Positions 7,432 to 16,144 are shown, counted from the first letter of the stretch. The stretch is 37,109 nt of DNA from an uncultured Erysipelotrichaceae bacterium (GCA_949289855.1 CASEPS010000017.1:1-37109); one strand, 5' to 3'. Made by a program: numbers and translations. The notes: generated by a model from the sequence alone, not told the origin.

Positions 7432-8761
7432 ATATTTTGGAACAGATGGAATCAGAGGAAAGGCAAATGAAGTGCTCACAGCAGAGCGGGCATTTGTCGT
7501 CGGCAGATATCTTGGATGGTATTACAGCCGGGAAGGAAAGAAGAAGATTATCATCGGAAAGGATACAAGACTTTCCAGTGATATGCTGGAAGCTGCTCTG
7601 GCGGCTGGTATTACAAGTGAAGGCTGTGATGCCTACCTTGCCGGCTATTGTCCAACCCCGATGATCTGCTACCTCACCGTACATGAGGACTTTGCGGTAG
7701 GTGCGATGATCAGCGCTTCCCACAATCCTTTCTATGATAACGGCATCAAGGTGTTTTCCAAGGAAGGCATCAAGCTGCAGGGAGAAGTAGAAGAATTAAT
7801 TGAAAATTATATCGATGGCAAAGAGGAAATCCCATTTGCGACAGAAGCAGCAATCGGCAGGGTTGTTTCCTATCCGGAAGGTATTGACCACTATATGGAT
7901 CATATCTGTAAGGAATTTTCAACGGATCTGACCGGTTTGAAGGTTGCGATGGATTGTGCAAATGGTTCTTCTACATTCACAGCTGAGAAGGTTCTGACAA
8001 GACTTGGGGCACAGTGTACAGTGTTCAATAACACACCAGATGGAACAAACATCAATAACAAGTGTGGTTCCACCCACCCGGAAGCTTTCCAGGAAAAGAT
8101 GAAGGAAGGAAACTTTGATATTGGTCTTACCTTTGATGGTGATGCGGACAGACAGATTCTTGTACGACCGGATGGAGAACTCGTTAATGGTGACTTCATG
8201 TTGTATATCTGTGGCAGATACTACAAAGAAAAGGGGTTACTTGAAGGAAATACAATTGTCACAACGGTCATGGCAAACCTCGGCCTTTGGAAGGCAATGG
8301 AAAGAGAAGGTATCAATGTTGCCAAGACAGATGTTGGTGACAAGTATGTCTATGACTGTATGATCAAAAACGGCTATATTGTCGGTGGTGAACAGTCTGG
8401 TCATATCATCTTCTCCCATCATGAGACAACAGGTGACGGCCTTGTGACAGCGCTTGCTATTCTGCGCATCATGAAGGAAACAGGAAAGTCGATCACGGAA
8501 CTTTGTGAAGGTCTGAAGATCTATCCACAGTTATTGGTCAATGTCAAAGTGAGTGACCGTGATGCGGCTATGCAGGATGAAGAAGTGCTTGCGGCAATTG
8601 TGGAAGTGGATGAAGAACTTTCCGGTAATGGACGCGTACTTGTCCGGGCAAGTGGTACAGAACCGCTTGTGCGTGTCATGGCAGAAGCAGAAACAGATGC
8701 GATCTGTGAAGAGCAGTGTGAGAAAGTAGCTGCTATCGTCAGAAGGAAATACGGCATATAA
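7424..8761 (+). CDS. glmM: Phosphoglucosamine mutase
   Basis: GlmM converts glucosamine-6-phosphate to glucosamine-1-phosphate, the committed step toward UDP-GlcNAc for peptidoglycan. The 445-residue protein starts with MGKYFGTDGIRG, has the phosphoserine loop SASHNP (phosphorylated Ser about 99), the metal loop TFDGDADR, the sugar loop GEQSGH and the phosphate-binding RASGTEPLVRV near the C-terminus. All four signatures are intact. GGAGGAG at 7411-7417 fixes the start at 7424; the in-frame TTG at 7397 is not needed. In other Bacillota GlmM binds and restrains CdaA, which fits its place at the end of this operon. A terminator follows. Confidence 0.97.
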   Translation: MGKYFGTDGIRGKANEVLTAERAFVVGRYLGWYYSREGKKKIIIGKDTRLSSDMLEAALAAGITSEGCDAYLAGYCPTPMICYLTVHEDFAVGAMISASHNPFYDNGIKVFSKEGIKLQGEVEELIENYIDGKEEIPFATEAAIGRVVSYPEGIDHYMDHICKEFSTDLTGLKVAMDCANGSSTFTAEKVLTRLGAQCTVFNNTPDGTNINNKCGSTHPEAFQEKMKEGNFDIGLTFDGDADRQILVRPDGELVNGDFMLYICGRYYKEKGLLEGNTIVTTVMANLGLWKAMEREGINVAKTDVGDKYVYDCMIKNGYIVGGEQSGHIIFSHHETTGDGLVTALAILRIMKETGKSITELCEGLKIYPQLLVNVKVSDRDAAMQDEEVLAAIVEVDEELSGNGRVLVRASGTEPLVRVMAEAETDAICEEQCEKVAAIVRRKYGI

Positions 8762-8769
8762 TCTGAAGA

Positions 8770-8799
8770 AGACCGCTGATGAAAGCGGTTTTTCTTTTT
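8770..8799 (+). terminator. Intrinsic terminator of the cdaA-cdaR-glmM operon
   Basis: ACCGCT (8772-8777), a GATGAA loop and AGCGGT (8784-8789) are followed by TTTTCTTTTTC. It separates glmM from the two-component system. Confidence 0.8.
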
Positions 8800-8839
8800 C
8801 TTTCAAACGGTGTATCATAACTATGAAGGTGTTTTTGTT

Positions 8840-9499
8840 ATGAAAAAAGTCATTTGTATAGTTGAAGATGAAAAAGATCTGAATGAACTGGTCAAGAGAT
8901 ATCTTGAAAAAGAAGGATATGAGGTGCGTTCATATCTGACTTTTGATGAGGCAAGTGCCCATACTGACGATGATGATGTGCATTTGTGGATTCTGGATAT
9001 CATGTTAAAAGACAAGTCGGGATTTGATCTGATTGATGAAGTCCGCGCGCACAATCCTGATGTGCCGGTGATTTTCATGTCCGCAAGAGATAAGGAGTTT
9101 GACCGTATTATTGGTCTAGAAAAGGGAAGTGATGACTATATCACCAAACCATTTTCTCCCAAGGAACTCGTACTCAGGGTGAATAATGTCATCCGGCGCA
9201 CATACCGGGATGAAGGCATGCGTATTGAGGTGGATGGCTATGAGATTGATGAACAGCAGCGCATGGTGTTTGCCAAAGATATGCAGATAGAGCTTTCAAC
9301 AAAGGAATTTGAGCTGTTGATGTTATTTGTCAATAACCGTGGTACGGCTTTTTCCCGTGAGGAAATCCTTTCCAGGGTATGGGAAGAAAACTATTATGGC
9401 TCTGACCGTGTGGTAGATGATACATTGCGCAGATTGCGCCGCAAGATGCCAGAACTCAGTATCCGTACCATTTACGGCTATGGATACAGACTTGGATGA
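8840..9499 (+). CDS. OmpR/PhoB-type response regulator
   Basis: The 219-residue protein has a receiver domain (1-115) with the acidic pair Asp10/Glu11, phospho-acceptor Asp53 (ILDIMLKD), the Ser81 region (FMSARD) and Lys103 (YITKPF). A winged-helix DNA-binding domain follows, with STKEFELLMLFVNNRG, REEILSRVW, RVVDDTLRRLRRK and the terminal IRTIYGYGYRL hairpin. AAGGTG lies 8 bases before the ATG at 8840; an earlier in-frame ATG at 8810 overlaps the upstream terminator region and has no ribosome site. Its stop overlaps the kinase start by 4 bases (ATGA). Given the operon it leads, its targets probably include envelope or lipid genes; this is inference. Confidence 0.93.
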   Translation: MKKVICIVEDEKDLNELVKRYLEKEGYEVRSYLTFDEASAHTDDDDVHLWILDIMLKDKSGFDLIDEVRAHNPDVPVIFMSARDKEFDRIIGLEKGSDDYITKPFSPKELVLRVNNVIRRTYRDEGMRIEVDGYEIDEQQRMVFAKDMQIELSTKEFELLMLFVNNRGTAFSREEILSRVWEENYYGSDRVVDDTLRRLRRKMPELSIRTIYGYGYRLG

Positions 9500-10893
9500 A
9501 ACGGTTGAATTTATGGCTGCGTGAGTTATCCCTTTCGCAGCAGCTGCTGGCCATTATCATATTATTTGTGGCAATCTTTGCCCTGTTTCTTTTCACTTTC
9601 CTTTCGCCTGCGCTGGATTCCTTCAGCGAAGCGGAAATGTATCAATACCTGCATAACATCCAGGATAATACCCTGATGGTAATCGAAGGTTATGAAGACG
9701 ATTATTCTTCGTTTCCAGCGGATAGAGGCTATCCTTTGACACAAGGCATCTATGATGAAGCGGATGAAAGCTTTACCATGATTGGTGATGAAGAATTTCC
9801 CGCCTATCTGCAGGAAGATGTGATTAAAAATGCCGGTGTGCATACTTCTGGCACAAAGGATCTCAAGCTGAATATATCTGCTTCCAAAAGCAATGATAAT
9901 ACGCCGGTGACCATGCTTTACTGCATGACGCTGATGAAGGATGGAAGATATCTTGTTTCTGTCATCGATAATGCATATCGCATGCAGTTCCGCTCTTCCT
10001 TGATCAACGGTGTCATCACGATGAATGTGCTTGTTGTAGCTTTCCTTTTTGTTCTGCTCATGTTGTGGATATCCACATTGATCGTGCCGCTCAACCAGAT
10101 CAAAGCCTACATTAACAAGGTGAAAAACAATGAACCTGCGGAGCTCAATGTGCACCGCAATGATGCGATTGGTGAAGTGGCTGATGCTTTGACGGATATG
10201 CAGGCAGAATTGGAAAGACAAAGCCGGGAAAAGCAGGAAATGATACAGAATATTTCCCATGACCTCAAGACACCAATTGCGACCATCCAGTCATATGGTG
10301 AAGCAATCAAGGATGGTGTATATCCATATGACACATTGGAAAAATCGGTGGATGTTATCATTGAACACGCGGATCGTCTGCAGAAGAAGGTACAATCCCT
10401 CATCATGTTGAACAAGATGGACTATCTGGAAGATGATGGGGATGAGAATGTGCGCACGCATATGAATCCGGTCGTGGAGAAGGTTATGCGCGATCTTTCG
10501 GTGATTCGTCCGGAAATTGAATTGTTGAGTGATGCGGAAAGTGATGTATACTTTCACGGTATGGAAGATCCATGGCGCATTGTTGTTGAAAATCTGATCG
10601 ACAATGGGTTGCGCTATGCCAAAACACATATTCATATCACATTGAAGGAAGATGAGCTGTGTGTGATCAATGATGGTTCTTCCATAGCCGAAGAAGATCT
10701 GGAACGTATCTTTCACCCATATGAGATGGGCACCAATGGCAAATTTGGTCTTGGTCTTTCGATTGTTCACAAGGTGTGTACCACGTATGGCTATCATGTG
10801 GATGCGGAGAATCTGCCGGGAGAAGTATGTTTCAGAATATGGCGCAATGCAAAGAAAGGCCGCCGCAGAACAAAACATGGCAGGCAGGGTTAA
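9496..10893 (+). CDS. Membrane sensor histidine kinase
   Basis: This 465-residue kinase has two transmembrane helices (about 17-38 and 173-197) flanking an extracellular sensor domain of about 135 residues. A HAMP-like linker follows (IVPLNQIKAYINKVKNNE), then HisKA with phospho-acceptor His255 (QNISHDLKTP) and a HATPase domain with the N box ENLIDNGLRYA and the G box FGLGLSIVHKV. The sensor domain is rich in acidic residues and has no motif I recognise. It partners the preceding response regulator (ATGA overlap), and the alpha/beta hydrolase begins 3 bases after its stop. The C-terminal end is short and basic (KKGRRRTKHGRQG). Confidence 0.93.
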   Translation: MKRLNLWLRELSLSQQLLAIIILFVAIFALFLFTFLSPALDSFSEAEMYQYLHNIQDNTLMVIEGYEDDYSSFPADRGYPLTQGIYDEADESFTMIGDEEFPAYLQEDVIKNAGVHTSGTKDLKLNISASKSNDNTPVTMLYCMTLMKDGRYLVSVIDNAYRMQFRSSLINGVITMNVLVVAFLFVLLMLWISTLIVPLNQIKAYINKVKNNEPAELNVHRNDAIGEVADALTDMQAELERQSREKQEMIQNISHDLKTPIATIQSYGEAIKDGVYPYDTLEKSVDVIIEHADRLQKKVQSLIMLNKMDYLEDDGDENVRTHMNPVVEKVMRDLSVIRPEIELLSDAESDVYFHGMEDPWRIVVENLIDNGLRYAKTHIHITLKEDELCVINDGSSIAEEDLERIFHPYEMGTNGKFGLGLSIVHKVCTTYGYHVDAENLPGEVCFRIWRNAKKGRRRTKHGRQG

Positions 10894-10896
10894 TGT

Positions 10897-11664
10897 ATGG
10901 AATATGAAACAAAATGGCTGACATGCTGTGGAGTAAAGACAGCATATATTGAAGATGGACAGGGCGAAGATCTCGTCTTATTGCATGGCTGGGGACAGAA
11001 CAAGGAAATGATGTCCCTGATCCTTGATCATTTTAAGGACCGCTATCATGTATATAGTCTTGACTTCCCGGGACATGGTGAGTCGGGTGTGATGGAAGAA
11101 GCCTGGGGTGTTATAGAATATATGCACTTTCTGGAGGACTTCATCCAACAGCTGGGTATTCAAAATCCAATCTTTGTGGCACATTCTTTTGGATGCCGGG
11201 TGGCTATCCGCTATGCGGCTGTGCACCATGATGTCAAAAAAATGTGTCTGACGGGGGCGGCAGGCATACGCCCAAAACATGGACTTGATTACAAGATACG
11301 CACTTCTGCCTATAAGGCTGGCAAGTGGTTTCTCAAGGTGACCGGCAATGAAGAAAAACTGCGGCAGCTGCAGGAAAATGCGGGCAGTGAGGATTACCGC
11401 AATGCCAAAGGCATCATGCGGCCGACTTTTGTCAAGGTTGTCAATGATGATGTGACACCAGTATTGAAGGATGTGCTCTGTCCGGTATTGCTCGTCTGGG
11501 GAGAATATGATACCGCAGCTCCATTAGAGATGGGCAGAACAATGGAGAAACTGATGCCTGATGCAGGTCTTGCCGTCTTTGAAGGAGATGACCATTGGGC
11601 ATACTGGCACCAGCCACAGCGCTTTAATGCAGTGCTGGATATCTTTTTAGAGGGGGAAAAATGA
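10897..11664 (+). CDS. Alpha/beta-fold hydrolase
   Basis: The 255-residue cytoplasmic-looking protein has the classic alpha/beta hydrolase order: oxyanion-loop LHGWGQN (29-35), DFPGHGES, nucleophile Ser97 in VAHSFGC, acid Asp204 in GEYDTAAP and His232 in GDDHWAY. The triad is complete, so it is likely an active esterase, lipase or peptidase-like enzyme. The substrate is unknown. It has no signal peptide. It lies 3 bases after the kinase gene and its stop overlaps the Mur-ligase start (ATGA). I recall hydrolases of this type placed directly before membrane-bound MurF-like genes in Bacillota, suggesting a shared envelope task, but that is recollection plus context. Confidence 0.88.
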   Translation: MEYETKWLTCCGVKTAYIEDGQGEDLVLLHGWGQNKEMMSLILDHFKDRYHVYSLDFPGHGESGVMEEAWGVIEYMHFLEDFIQQLGIQNPIFVAHSFGCRVAIRYAAVHHDVKKMCLTGAAGIRPKHGLDYKIRTSAYKAGKWFLKVTGNEEKLRQLQENAGSEDYRNAKGIMRPTFVKVVNDDVTPVLKDVLCPVLLVWGEYDTAAPLEMGRTMEKLMPDAGLAVFEGDDHWAYWHQPQRFNAVLDIFLEGEK

Positions 11665-13235
11665 TTCTGAAGTGTATATTTTGTGCAGCTTTGCTTGGCG
11701 CTATGATTATCCCGGCAAAGCATGCCCTGCATATGTTCCAGCAGAACCGCTATGAAACAGGCAGATATAGCAGCTGGATAAAAGAAAACATAAAGGAGAA
11801 CATACCAGATAATGTCATACCGCTTGCGGTTGTCATTTTGTTGTTTATCCTTTCTTTGTTCCATCTTCCTGCCGTTCTTTTTATCATCGGTATGATCATT
11901 CTCATGGTCTATCACTTTGCGATGGAAAAGGCAAAGACATATATCAAACCACTTGTGCTGACAGGACGCGTCAAACGGCAGATTGCCGCTGGTCTTCTTG
12001 TTACCTTTATTGTGATGGTGGTTGTCATGACTTTTGTCGGCGATACGCTCAACTATGGCATTTTGTCACTTATTGCTCTTGTTGGCCCATGGCTTTTCAT
12101 CTATCCGGTTGCCTGGCTGACAACACCGGTAGAAAAAGCAGTGCAGCAGCACTTTATCAATGATGCAAAGCGCATTCTCAAAGATTATAAGGGACTGATC
12201 AAAGTTGGTATTACCGGTTCATATGGTAAGACAACCACAAAGAATATCATGCAGGCCATGTTATCAGAACAGTTCAATTCCCTGATGACACCGGCAAGTT
12301 TTAATACCCCGATGGGTATAACCCGTACCATCCGGGAAATGTTGAAACCAATTCATCAGGTGTTTGTGTGTGAGATGGGGGCAGACCATGTGGGTGACAT
12401 TACAGAACTGATGGAATTTGTACATCCTTCCATCGGTGTGGTGACTTCTATCGGGCCCCAGCACCTCAATACCTTTGGTTCACAGGAAAATATCATCCGT
12501 GAAAAGATGGAAATGATTGAAAGACTGCCATCGGATGGTCTTGGTATTTTGAACTATGACAACGAATTCATCCGTAACTATAAAGTCAATAACAATGTCA
12601 AAACAGTGACATATGGCATTGATCATGAAGGTGTGGATTATCGGGCAGAGGATATTGTCTATACCCAGCATGGTTCTTCTTTTACCATTGTATGTGAAGA
12701 AGGAAAGTTTCCGATGGAAACAAAGCTGCTTGGCAAGCTGAACATTCTCAATATTCTTTCGGCGGTTGCCTGTGCACGCCATCTTGGTGTGCAATGGAAT
12801 GTCATCACACGGGCATGCCGTTCCATGAAACAGGTTGAACACAGACTGGAACTCAAGACAATCAATGGCATCCGTTTCATCGATGATGCCTTTAATGCCA
12901 ATCCATCGGGTTCTGCCATGGCGCTGGATGTGCTTTCCATGATGCCTGGCAAGCGGGTGATCGTCACTCCTGGCATGATTGATCTTGGTAAAGAACAGGA
13001 TGCCATCAACCGTCACTTCGGGGAATTGATGAAGGACAAGGCGGATGTGGTCGTCCTTGTTGGTGCTGTACAGACAAAACCAATTTATGAAGGTCTTGCG
13101 TCAAGTGGATTTGACATGCACAATGTAGTTGTAATGAATACAGAAAAGGAGGCGTTCGCATATCTCTGGCAGAATTGCACAAAGGAAGATACGGTGCTTC
13201 TCGAGAACGATCTGCCGGATGCGTTCAATCATTAG
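11661..13235 (+). CDS. MurF-like Mur ligase with an N-terminal membrane domain
   Basis: The 524-residue protein begins with a hydrophobic domain of several membrane segments (about 3-20, 52-85 and 108-152), which ordinary MurF lacks. The Mur-ligase part follows: P-loop GITGSYGKTTTKN (183-195), the central HLNTFGSQENIIREKMEM, HRLELK and FIDDAFNANPSG at the domain junction, and the C-terminal MurF-like ENDLPDA. Canonical MurF joins D-Ala-D-Ala to UDP-MurNAc-tripeptide in the cytosol. A membrane-anchored version may act on a lipid-linked or related substrate, which is inference. Whether it is the cell's essential MurF or a paralogue cannot be told from this window. It overlaps the preceding hydrolase by 4 bases and the next gene begins 2 bases after its stop. 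Confidence 0.88.
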   Translation: MILKCIFCAALLGAMIIPAKHALHMFQQNRYETGRYSSWIKENIKENIPDNVIPLAVVILLFILSLFHLPAVLFIIGMIILMVYHFAMEKAKTYIKPLVLTGRVKRQIAAGLLVTFIVMVVVMTFVGDTLNYGILSLIALVGPWLFIYPVAWLTTPVEKAVQQHFINDAKRILKDYKGLIKVGITGSYGKTTTKNIMQAMLSEQFNSLMTPASFNTPMGITRTIREMLKPIHQVFVCEMGADHVGDITELMEFVHPSIGVVTSIGPQHLNTFGSQENIIREKMEMIERLPSDGLGILNYDNEFIRNYKVNNNVKTVTYGIDHEGVDYRAEDIVYTQHGSSFTIVCEEGKFPMETKLLGKLNILNILSAVACARHLGVQWNVITRACRSMKQVEHRLELKTINGIRFIDDAFNANPSGSAMALDVLSMMPGKRVIVTPGMIDLGKEQDAINRHFGELMKDKADVVVLVGAVQTKPIYEGLASSGFDMHNVVVMNTEKEAFAYLWQNCTKEDTVLLENDLPDAFNH

Positions 13236-13237
13236 TT

Positions 13238-14131
13238 ATGAAATGGTCAGTTATCGGAACATGGGAAATGGCAGAACAGGGTGTCAGAATCAGTGCTGAC
13301 ATGCTTGAAAATCATAGTTCTGCAAAGGAAGCAACTCTCAAAGGCGTGCAGGATGTTGAAAACAATCCTTCTTTCCATTCTGTTGGTTATGGCGGACTTC
13401 CAAACAAGGAAGGGCATGTCGTCATGGATGCCGGCTATATGGATGGCGACACATTGCACTTTGGGGCGGTAGCCGCAATGGAAGGCTTCTATTCTGCTGC
13501 AGAAGTGGCACAAAGTCTTGCGGAAGGCGATGCCAACAACTTCCGTGCGGGTACAGGTGCTGAAAAGTATGCGGAAGAAAAGGGTTTTGCAAAGCGCGAC
13601 AACCTGACCGAAGAAGCGAAGAAGATTTATGAAGAAAAGCGGATGGAAGAACTCAAGCCATATGATGGACATGATACGGTCTGCTTTGTCGGTCTTGATG
13701 AAAAAGGTACCATCTGCACAACAACTTCTACTTCAGGTCTATTCATGAAGGAACCAGGCAGGGTTGGTGATACGCCGATGCCAGGTGTTGGCTTCTATGC
13801 GGATAGTGAAGTTGGTGGTGCTGCAGCAACTGGTATGGGTGAGGAAATTGCCAAAGGTGCGCTTTCCTATGCGGTTGTGGACAGAATGAAGCGTGGCATG
13901 TCTGCCCAGGAAGCTGCCGAAAGTGCAGTGAAAGAGCTGGATGCGTCTTTGAAGAAGCGCAATGGGTATGCCCAGCCGATGTCTGTCATTGCCCTTGACA
14001 AAGATGGCAGCTGGGGCGCTGGAACAAATATTGAATTTACATTCTGTGTTGCCAATGAAGAGATGGAAACAACTGTCTATGAAATGGTCGAACAGGATGG
14101 TGAATGGGTGACAAAGAAGAAAGAGAACTGA
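13238..14131 (+). CDS. N4-(beta-N-acetylglucosaminyl)-L-asparaginase-like Ntn hydrolase
   Basis: The 297-residue protein belongs to the glycosylasparaginase / isoaspartyl peptidase family, which cleaves itself before a threonine that becomes the nucleophile. HSVGYGGLPN (47-56), MDGDTLHFGAVAA (68-80), the self-cleavage site HDT (Thr147), TTSTSGLFMK, GRVGDTPMPGVGFYAD and GAAATGMGEE are all present, so it should mature into alpha and beta chains. There is no signal peptide, so it is probably cytoplasmic. ATG at 13238 follows the MurF-like stop by 2 bases and has no clear ribosome site, so translation is likely coupled. Candidate substrates are GlcNAc-Asn, isoaspartyl peptides or an amide-linked envelope fragment; context cannot choose between them. 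Confidence 0.87.
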   Translation: MKWSVIGTWEMAEQGVRISADMLENHSSAKEATLKGVQDVENNPSFHSVGYGGLPNKEGHVVMDAGYMDGDTLHFGAVAAMEGFYSAAEVAQSLAEGDANNFRAGTGAEKYAEEKGFAKRDNLTEEAKKIYEEKRMEELKPYDGHDTVCFVGLDEKGTICTTTSTSGLFMKEPGRVGDTPMPGVGFYADSEVGGAAATGMGEEIAKGALSYAVVDRMKRGMSAQEAAESAVKELDASLKKRNGYAQPMSVIALDKDGSWGAGTNIEFTFCVANEEMETTVYEMVEQDGEWVTKKKEN

Positions 14132-14135
14132 GTGC

Positions 14136-14870
14136 ATGAAACATGTGATCTATGGTCATCGTGGGGCAAGTGGTGACAAACCGGAAAATACATTGCTGGC
14201 TTTTGAAGAAGCAGTTTACCAGAAGGCAGATGGTGTGGAGCTGGACATCCAGTATACAAAGGACAGGCAGATTGTTGTTGTCCATGATGAAAACCTTGGC
14301 AGAACTGTACAGGGGGAAGGGTGGATCAAAGACTATACGCTTTCTGAGCTTAAAGCGATGAATTTCAATCTCACTCATCCGGAATGCGGCAGAGCAGAGA
14401 TTCCAACCATGGAAGAAGTATTTGATCTTTTGCAGGATACACCACTGTCTATCAATATTGAACTCAAGACAAGTATCTTTGATTATGAAGGTATTGAGGA
14501 AGATATTGTAAAGATGACCCATGACAAGGGTTTTGAAAACAGGGTGATCTATTCTTCCTTTAACCATTATTCCATCATGCGGCTCAAGGAAATTGATCCG
14601 CATGCAAAAACGGCATTCCTCTATATGGATACACCGATTGACTTTGTTTCGTATGCAGCAAAATATCACATCGATGCCATTCATCCTGCCCTCTATAATG
14701 TGCGTATTCCGGACGTTGTCAAAGAAGCACATGACAAGGGCATGGCTGTCAATGTATGGACAGTCAATACCGAAATGGAAATGGAGATATGCGATGCCTT
14801 TGGCATTGATGGTGTCATCACAAATTATCCAGCAAAAGCAAGAGCTTATTTTGAATCGAGGCAGAGATGA
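14136..14870 (+). CDS. glpQ/ugpQ-like: Glycerophosphodiester phosphodiesterase
   Basis: The 244-residue cytoplasmic enzyme of the UgpQ type hydrolyses glycerophosphodiesters to glycerol-3-phosphate and an alcohol. Its TIM-barrel signature begins at once: YGHRGASGDKPENT (6-19), with His8, Arg9 and Glu17, then DGVELDIQYTKD and VVHDENLGRT, which carry the metal and catalytic His/Glu/Asp residues. The C-terminal VNVWTVNTEMEMEICDAFGIDGVITNYP is also typical. No signal peptide is present. It starts 4 bases after the asparaginase stop and overlaps the lysophospholipase by 4 bases. Together those two can take a lysophospholipid to fatty acid, head group and glycerol-3-phosphate. Confidence 0.93.
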   Translation: MKHVIYGHRGASGDKPENTLLAFEEAVYQKADGVELDIQYTKDRQIVVVHDENLGRTVQGEGWIKDYTLSELKAMNFNLTHPECGRAEIPTMEEVFDLLQDTPLSINIELKTSIFDYEGIEEDIVKMTHDKGFENRVIYSSFNHYSIMRLKEIDPHAKTAFLYMDTPIDFVSYAAKYHIDAIHPALYNVRIPDVVKEAHDKGMAVNVWTVNTEMEMEICDAFGIDGVITNYPAKARAYFESRQR

Positions 14871-15811
14871 AGAATACAGAAGAACTCTCACAATGGATCA
14901 ACACATATGTGGAGAATGAAAAGATAACTTCTTATGATGGGGTTGTTCTCAACACATATCGCTTTACTGCGCCTGGTTTAAGCAGGGCGGTGGTTATGGT
15001 CCATGGATTTTGTGAGTTTTTCGGAAAGTATCATGAATTGTTCTATCGGTTTGCCAAAGCTGGTTATGCGGTTTACTTCATTGAACTGCGGGGACATGGA
15101 CATAGTGGAAATACAAGAAACTATGCGGATCACAGGGTAACCGTTGGCTCTTTTGATGAATATGTGGAAGATGTACATGCATTTATGGAGAATGTAGTCC
15201 ATCGTACAGCATATCAGGATATCTACCTGTATTGTCATTCTATGGGTGGTGCAGTTGGTGCGTTGTATCTGGAGAAATATACGGACGATTTTACATGTGC
15301 CGTACTATCTTCACCGATGATGGAAATCAATTTTGGTGAAGTGCCGGATGGTGTGCTGAATGCGGCAATGGTCTATTCGGATGTCGCAAAGAATGATGAT
15401 GACTTTGCGCCAGGACAATCTCCTTTTGATGGTATCAGTGACTTTGAACATTCATCCAGTACATGCAGGGAACGGTATGATTACCAGTTTGCATTGCGCC
15501 TGCAGGATCCTGCGTATCAGACATGGGGTTCCACATGGGCATGGGCAAAGGCAGCGCGTATTGCCTGCAAGAAGTTGAGAAAACATGCGGATGAAGTCAA
15601 AGTACCTGTACTTGTCTTTCAGGCCGAACAGGACAGTCTTGTATTACCAGAAGGACAAAATCAGTTTGTCAGAAGAGCACAGAATGCAGTACTTGTCAAA
15701 GTGGATACAAAACATGAGATATATTCATCACCAGATGATGTATTTGAAACATATTTTGACAATATTCTTGTTTTCTATAAAGCGCATATCACCCGCGATG
15801 GTAAAAATTAA
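14867..15811 (+). CDS. pldB-like: Lysophospholipase / monoacylglycerol lipase (PldB-like)
   Basis: The 314-residue serine hydrolase has the PldB arrangement: VHGFCEFFGKY oxyanion region (45-55), ELRGHGHSGN, nucleophile Ser125 in CHSMGG, the long lid with PFDGISDFEHSSSTCRERYDY and QTWGSTWAWAKAA, acid Asp in AEQDSLV and His in TKHEIY. It should release fatty acid from lysophospholipids or monoacylglycerols. No signal peptide is visible. It is the last gene of the seven-gene run that begins with the two-component system, overlapping the phosphodiesterase by 4 bases. No terminator hairpin is obvious before the tRNA promoter that follows, so some readthrough into the tRNAs is possible. Confidence 0.9.
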   Translation: MKNTEELSQWINTYVENEKITSYDGVVLNTYRFTAPGLSRAVVMVHGFCEFFGKYHELFYRFAKAGYAVYFIELRGHGHSGNTRNYADHRVTVGSFDEYVEDVHAFMENVVHRTAYQDIYLYCHSMGGAVGALYLEKYTDDFTCAVLSSPMMEINFGEVPDGVLNAAMVYSDVAKNDDDFAPGQSPFDGISDFEHSSSTCRERYDYQFALRLQDPAYQTWGSTWAWAKAARIACKKLRKHADEVKVPVLVFQAEQDSLVLPEGQNQFVRRAQNAVLVKVDTKHEIYSSPDDVFETYFDNILVFYKAHITRDGKN

Positions 15812-15820
15812 AAAAAGGTG

Positions 15821-15849
15821 TTGCAAAACAATTTGCACAATGATAATAT
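15821..15849 (+). promoter_or_regulatory. Promoter of the tRNA cluster
   Basis: TTGCAA (15821-15826), a 17-base spacer and TAATAT (15844-15849) preceded by TG-A form a strong sigma-A-type promoter about 40 bases before tRNA-Ser. Confidence 0.85.
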
Positions 15850-15888
15850 TAACGAGCGCTGATAAGTAAGGTGAGTGCGCTTGGCAGT

Positions 15889-15979
15889 GAGGAAATACTC
15901 AAGAGGCCGAAGAGGTGCCCCTGCTAAGGGCATAGGTCGGGAAACCGGCGCGAGGGTTCAAATCCCTCTTTCCTCGCCA
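15889..15979 (+). tRNA. tRNA-Ser (anticodon GCT)
   Basis: The acceptor arms GAGGAAA and TTTCCTC pair. The anticodon stem TGCCC/GGGCA holds loop CTGCTAA with anticodon GCT at 15923-15925. The long variable arm (GGTCGGGAAACCGGC) is the mark of a class II tRNA-Ser. The T arm is GAGGGTTCAAATCCCTC and CCA is encoded. Confidence 0.97.
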
Positions 15980-15985
15980 TTATCT

Positions 15986-16062
15986 GGTTCTGTGGAGTAG
16001 TGGTTTATCTCGTCTCCCTGTCACGGAGAAGATCGCGAGTTCGAATCTCGTCAGAACCGCCA
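15986..16062 (+). tRNA. tRNA-Asp (anticodon GTC)
   Basis: GGTTCTG pairs with CAGAACC. The anticodon stem TCTCC/GGAGA encloses CTGTCAC with anticodon GTC at 16020-16022, and the T arm is CGAGTTCGAATCTCG. CCA is encoded. It lies 6 bases after tRNA-Ser in the same transcript. Confidence 0.97.
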
Positions 16063-16065
16063 TTT

Positions 16066-16139
16066 GCGAGTGTAGTTCAATGGTAGAACGCCACCTTGCC
16101 AAGGTGGACACGGCAGTTCGATTCTGCTCACTCGCTCCA
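16066..16139 (+). tRNA. tRNA-Gly (anticodon GCC)
   Basis: GCGAGTG pairs with CACTCGC. The anticodon stem CCACC/GGTGG encloses TTGCCAA with anticodon GCC at 16098-16100. CCA is encoded. It is 3 bases after tRNA-Asp. Confidence 0.97.
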
Positions 16140-16144
16140 TATCT

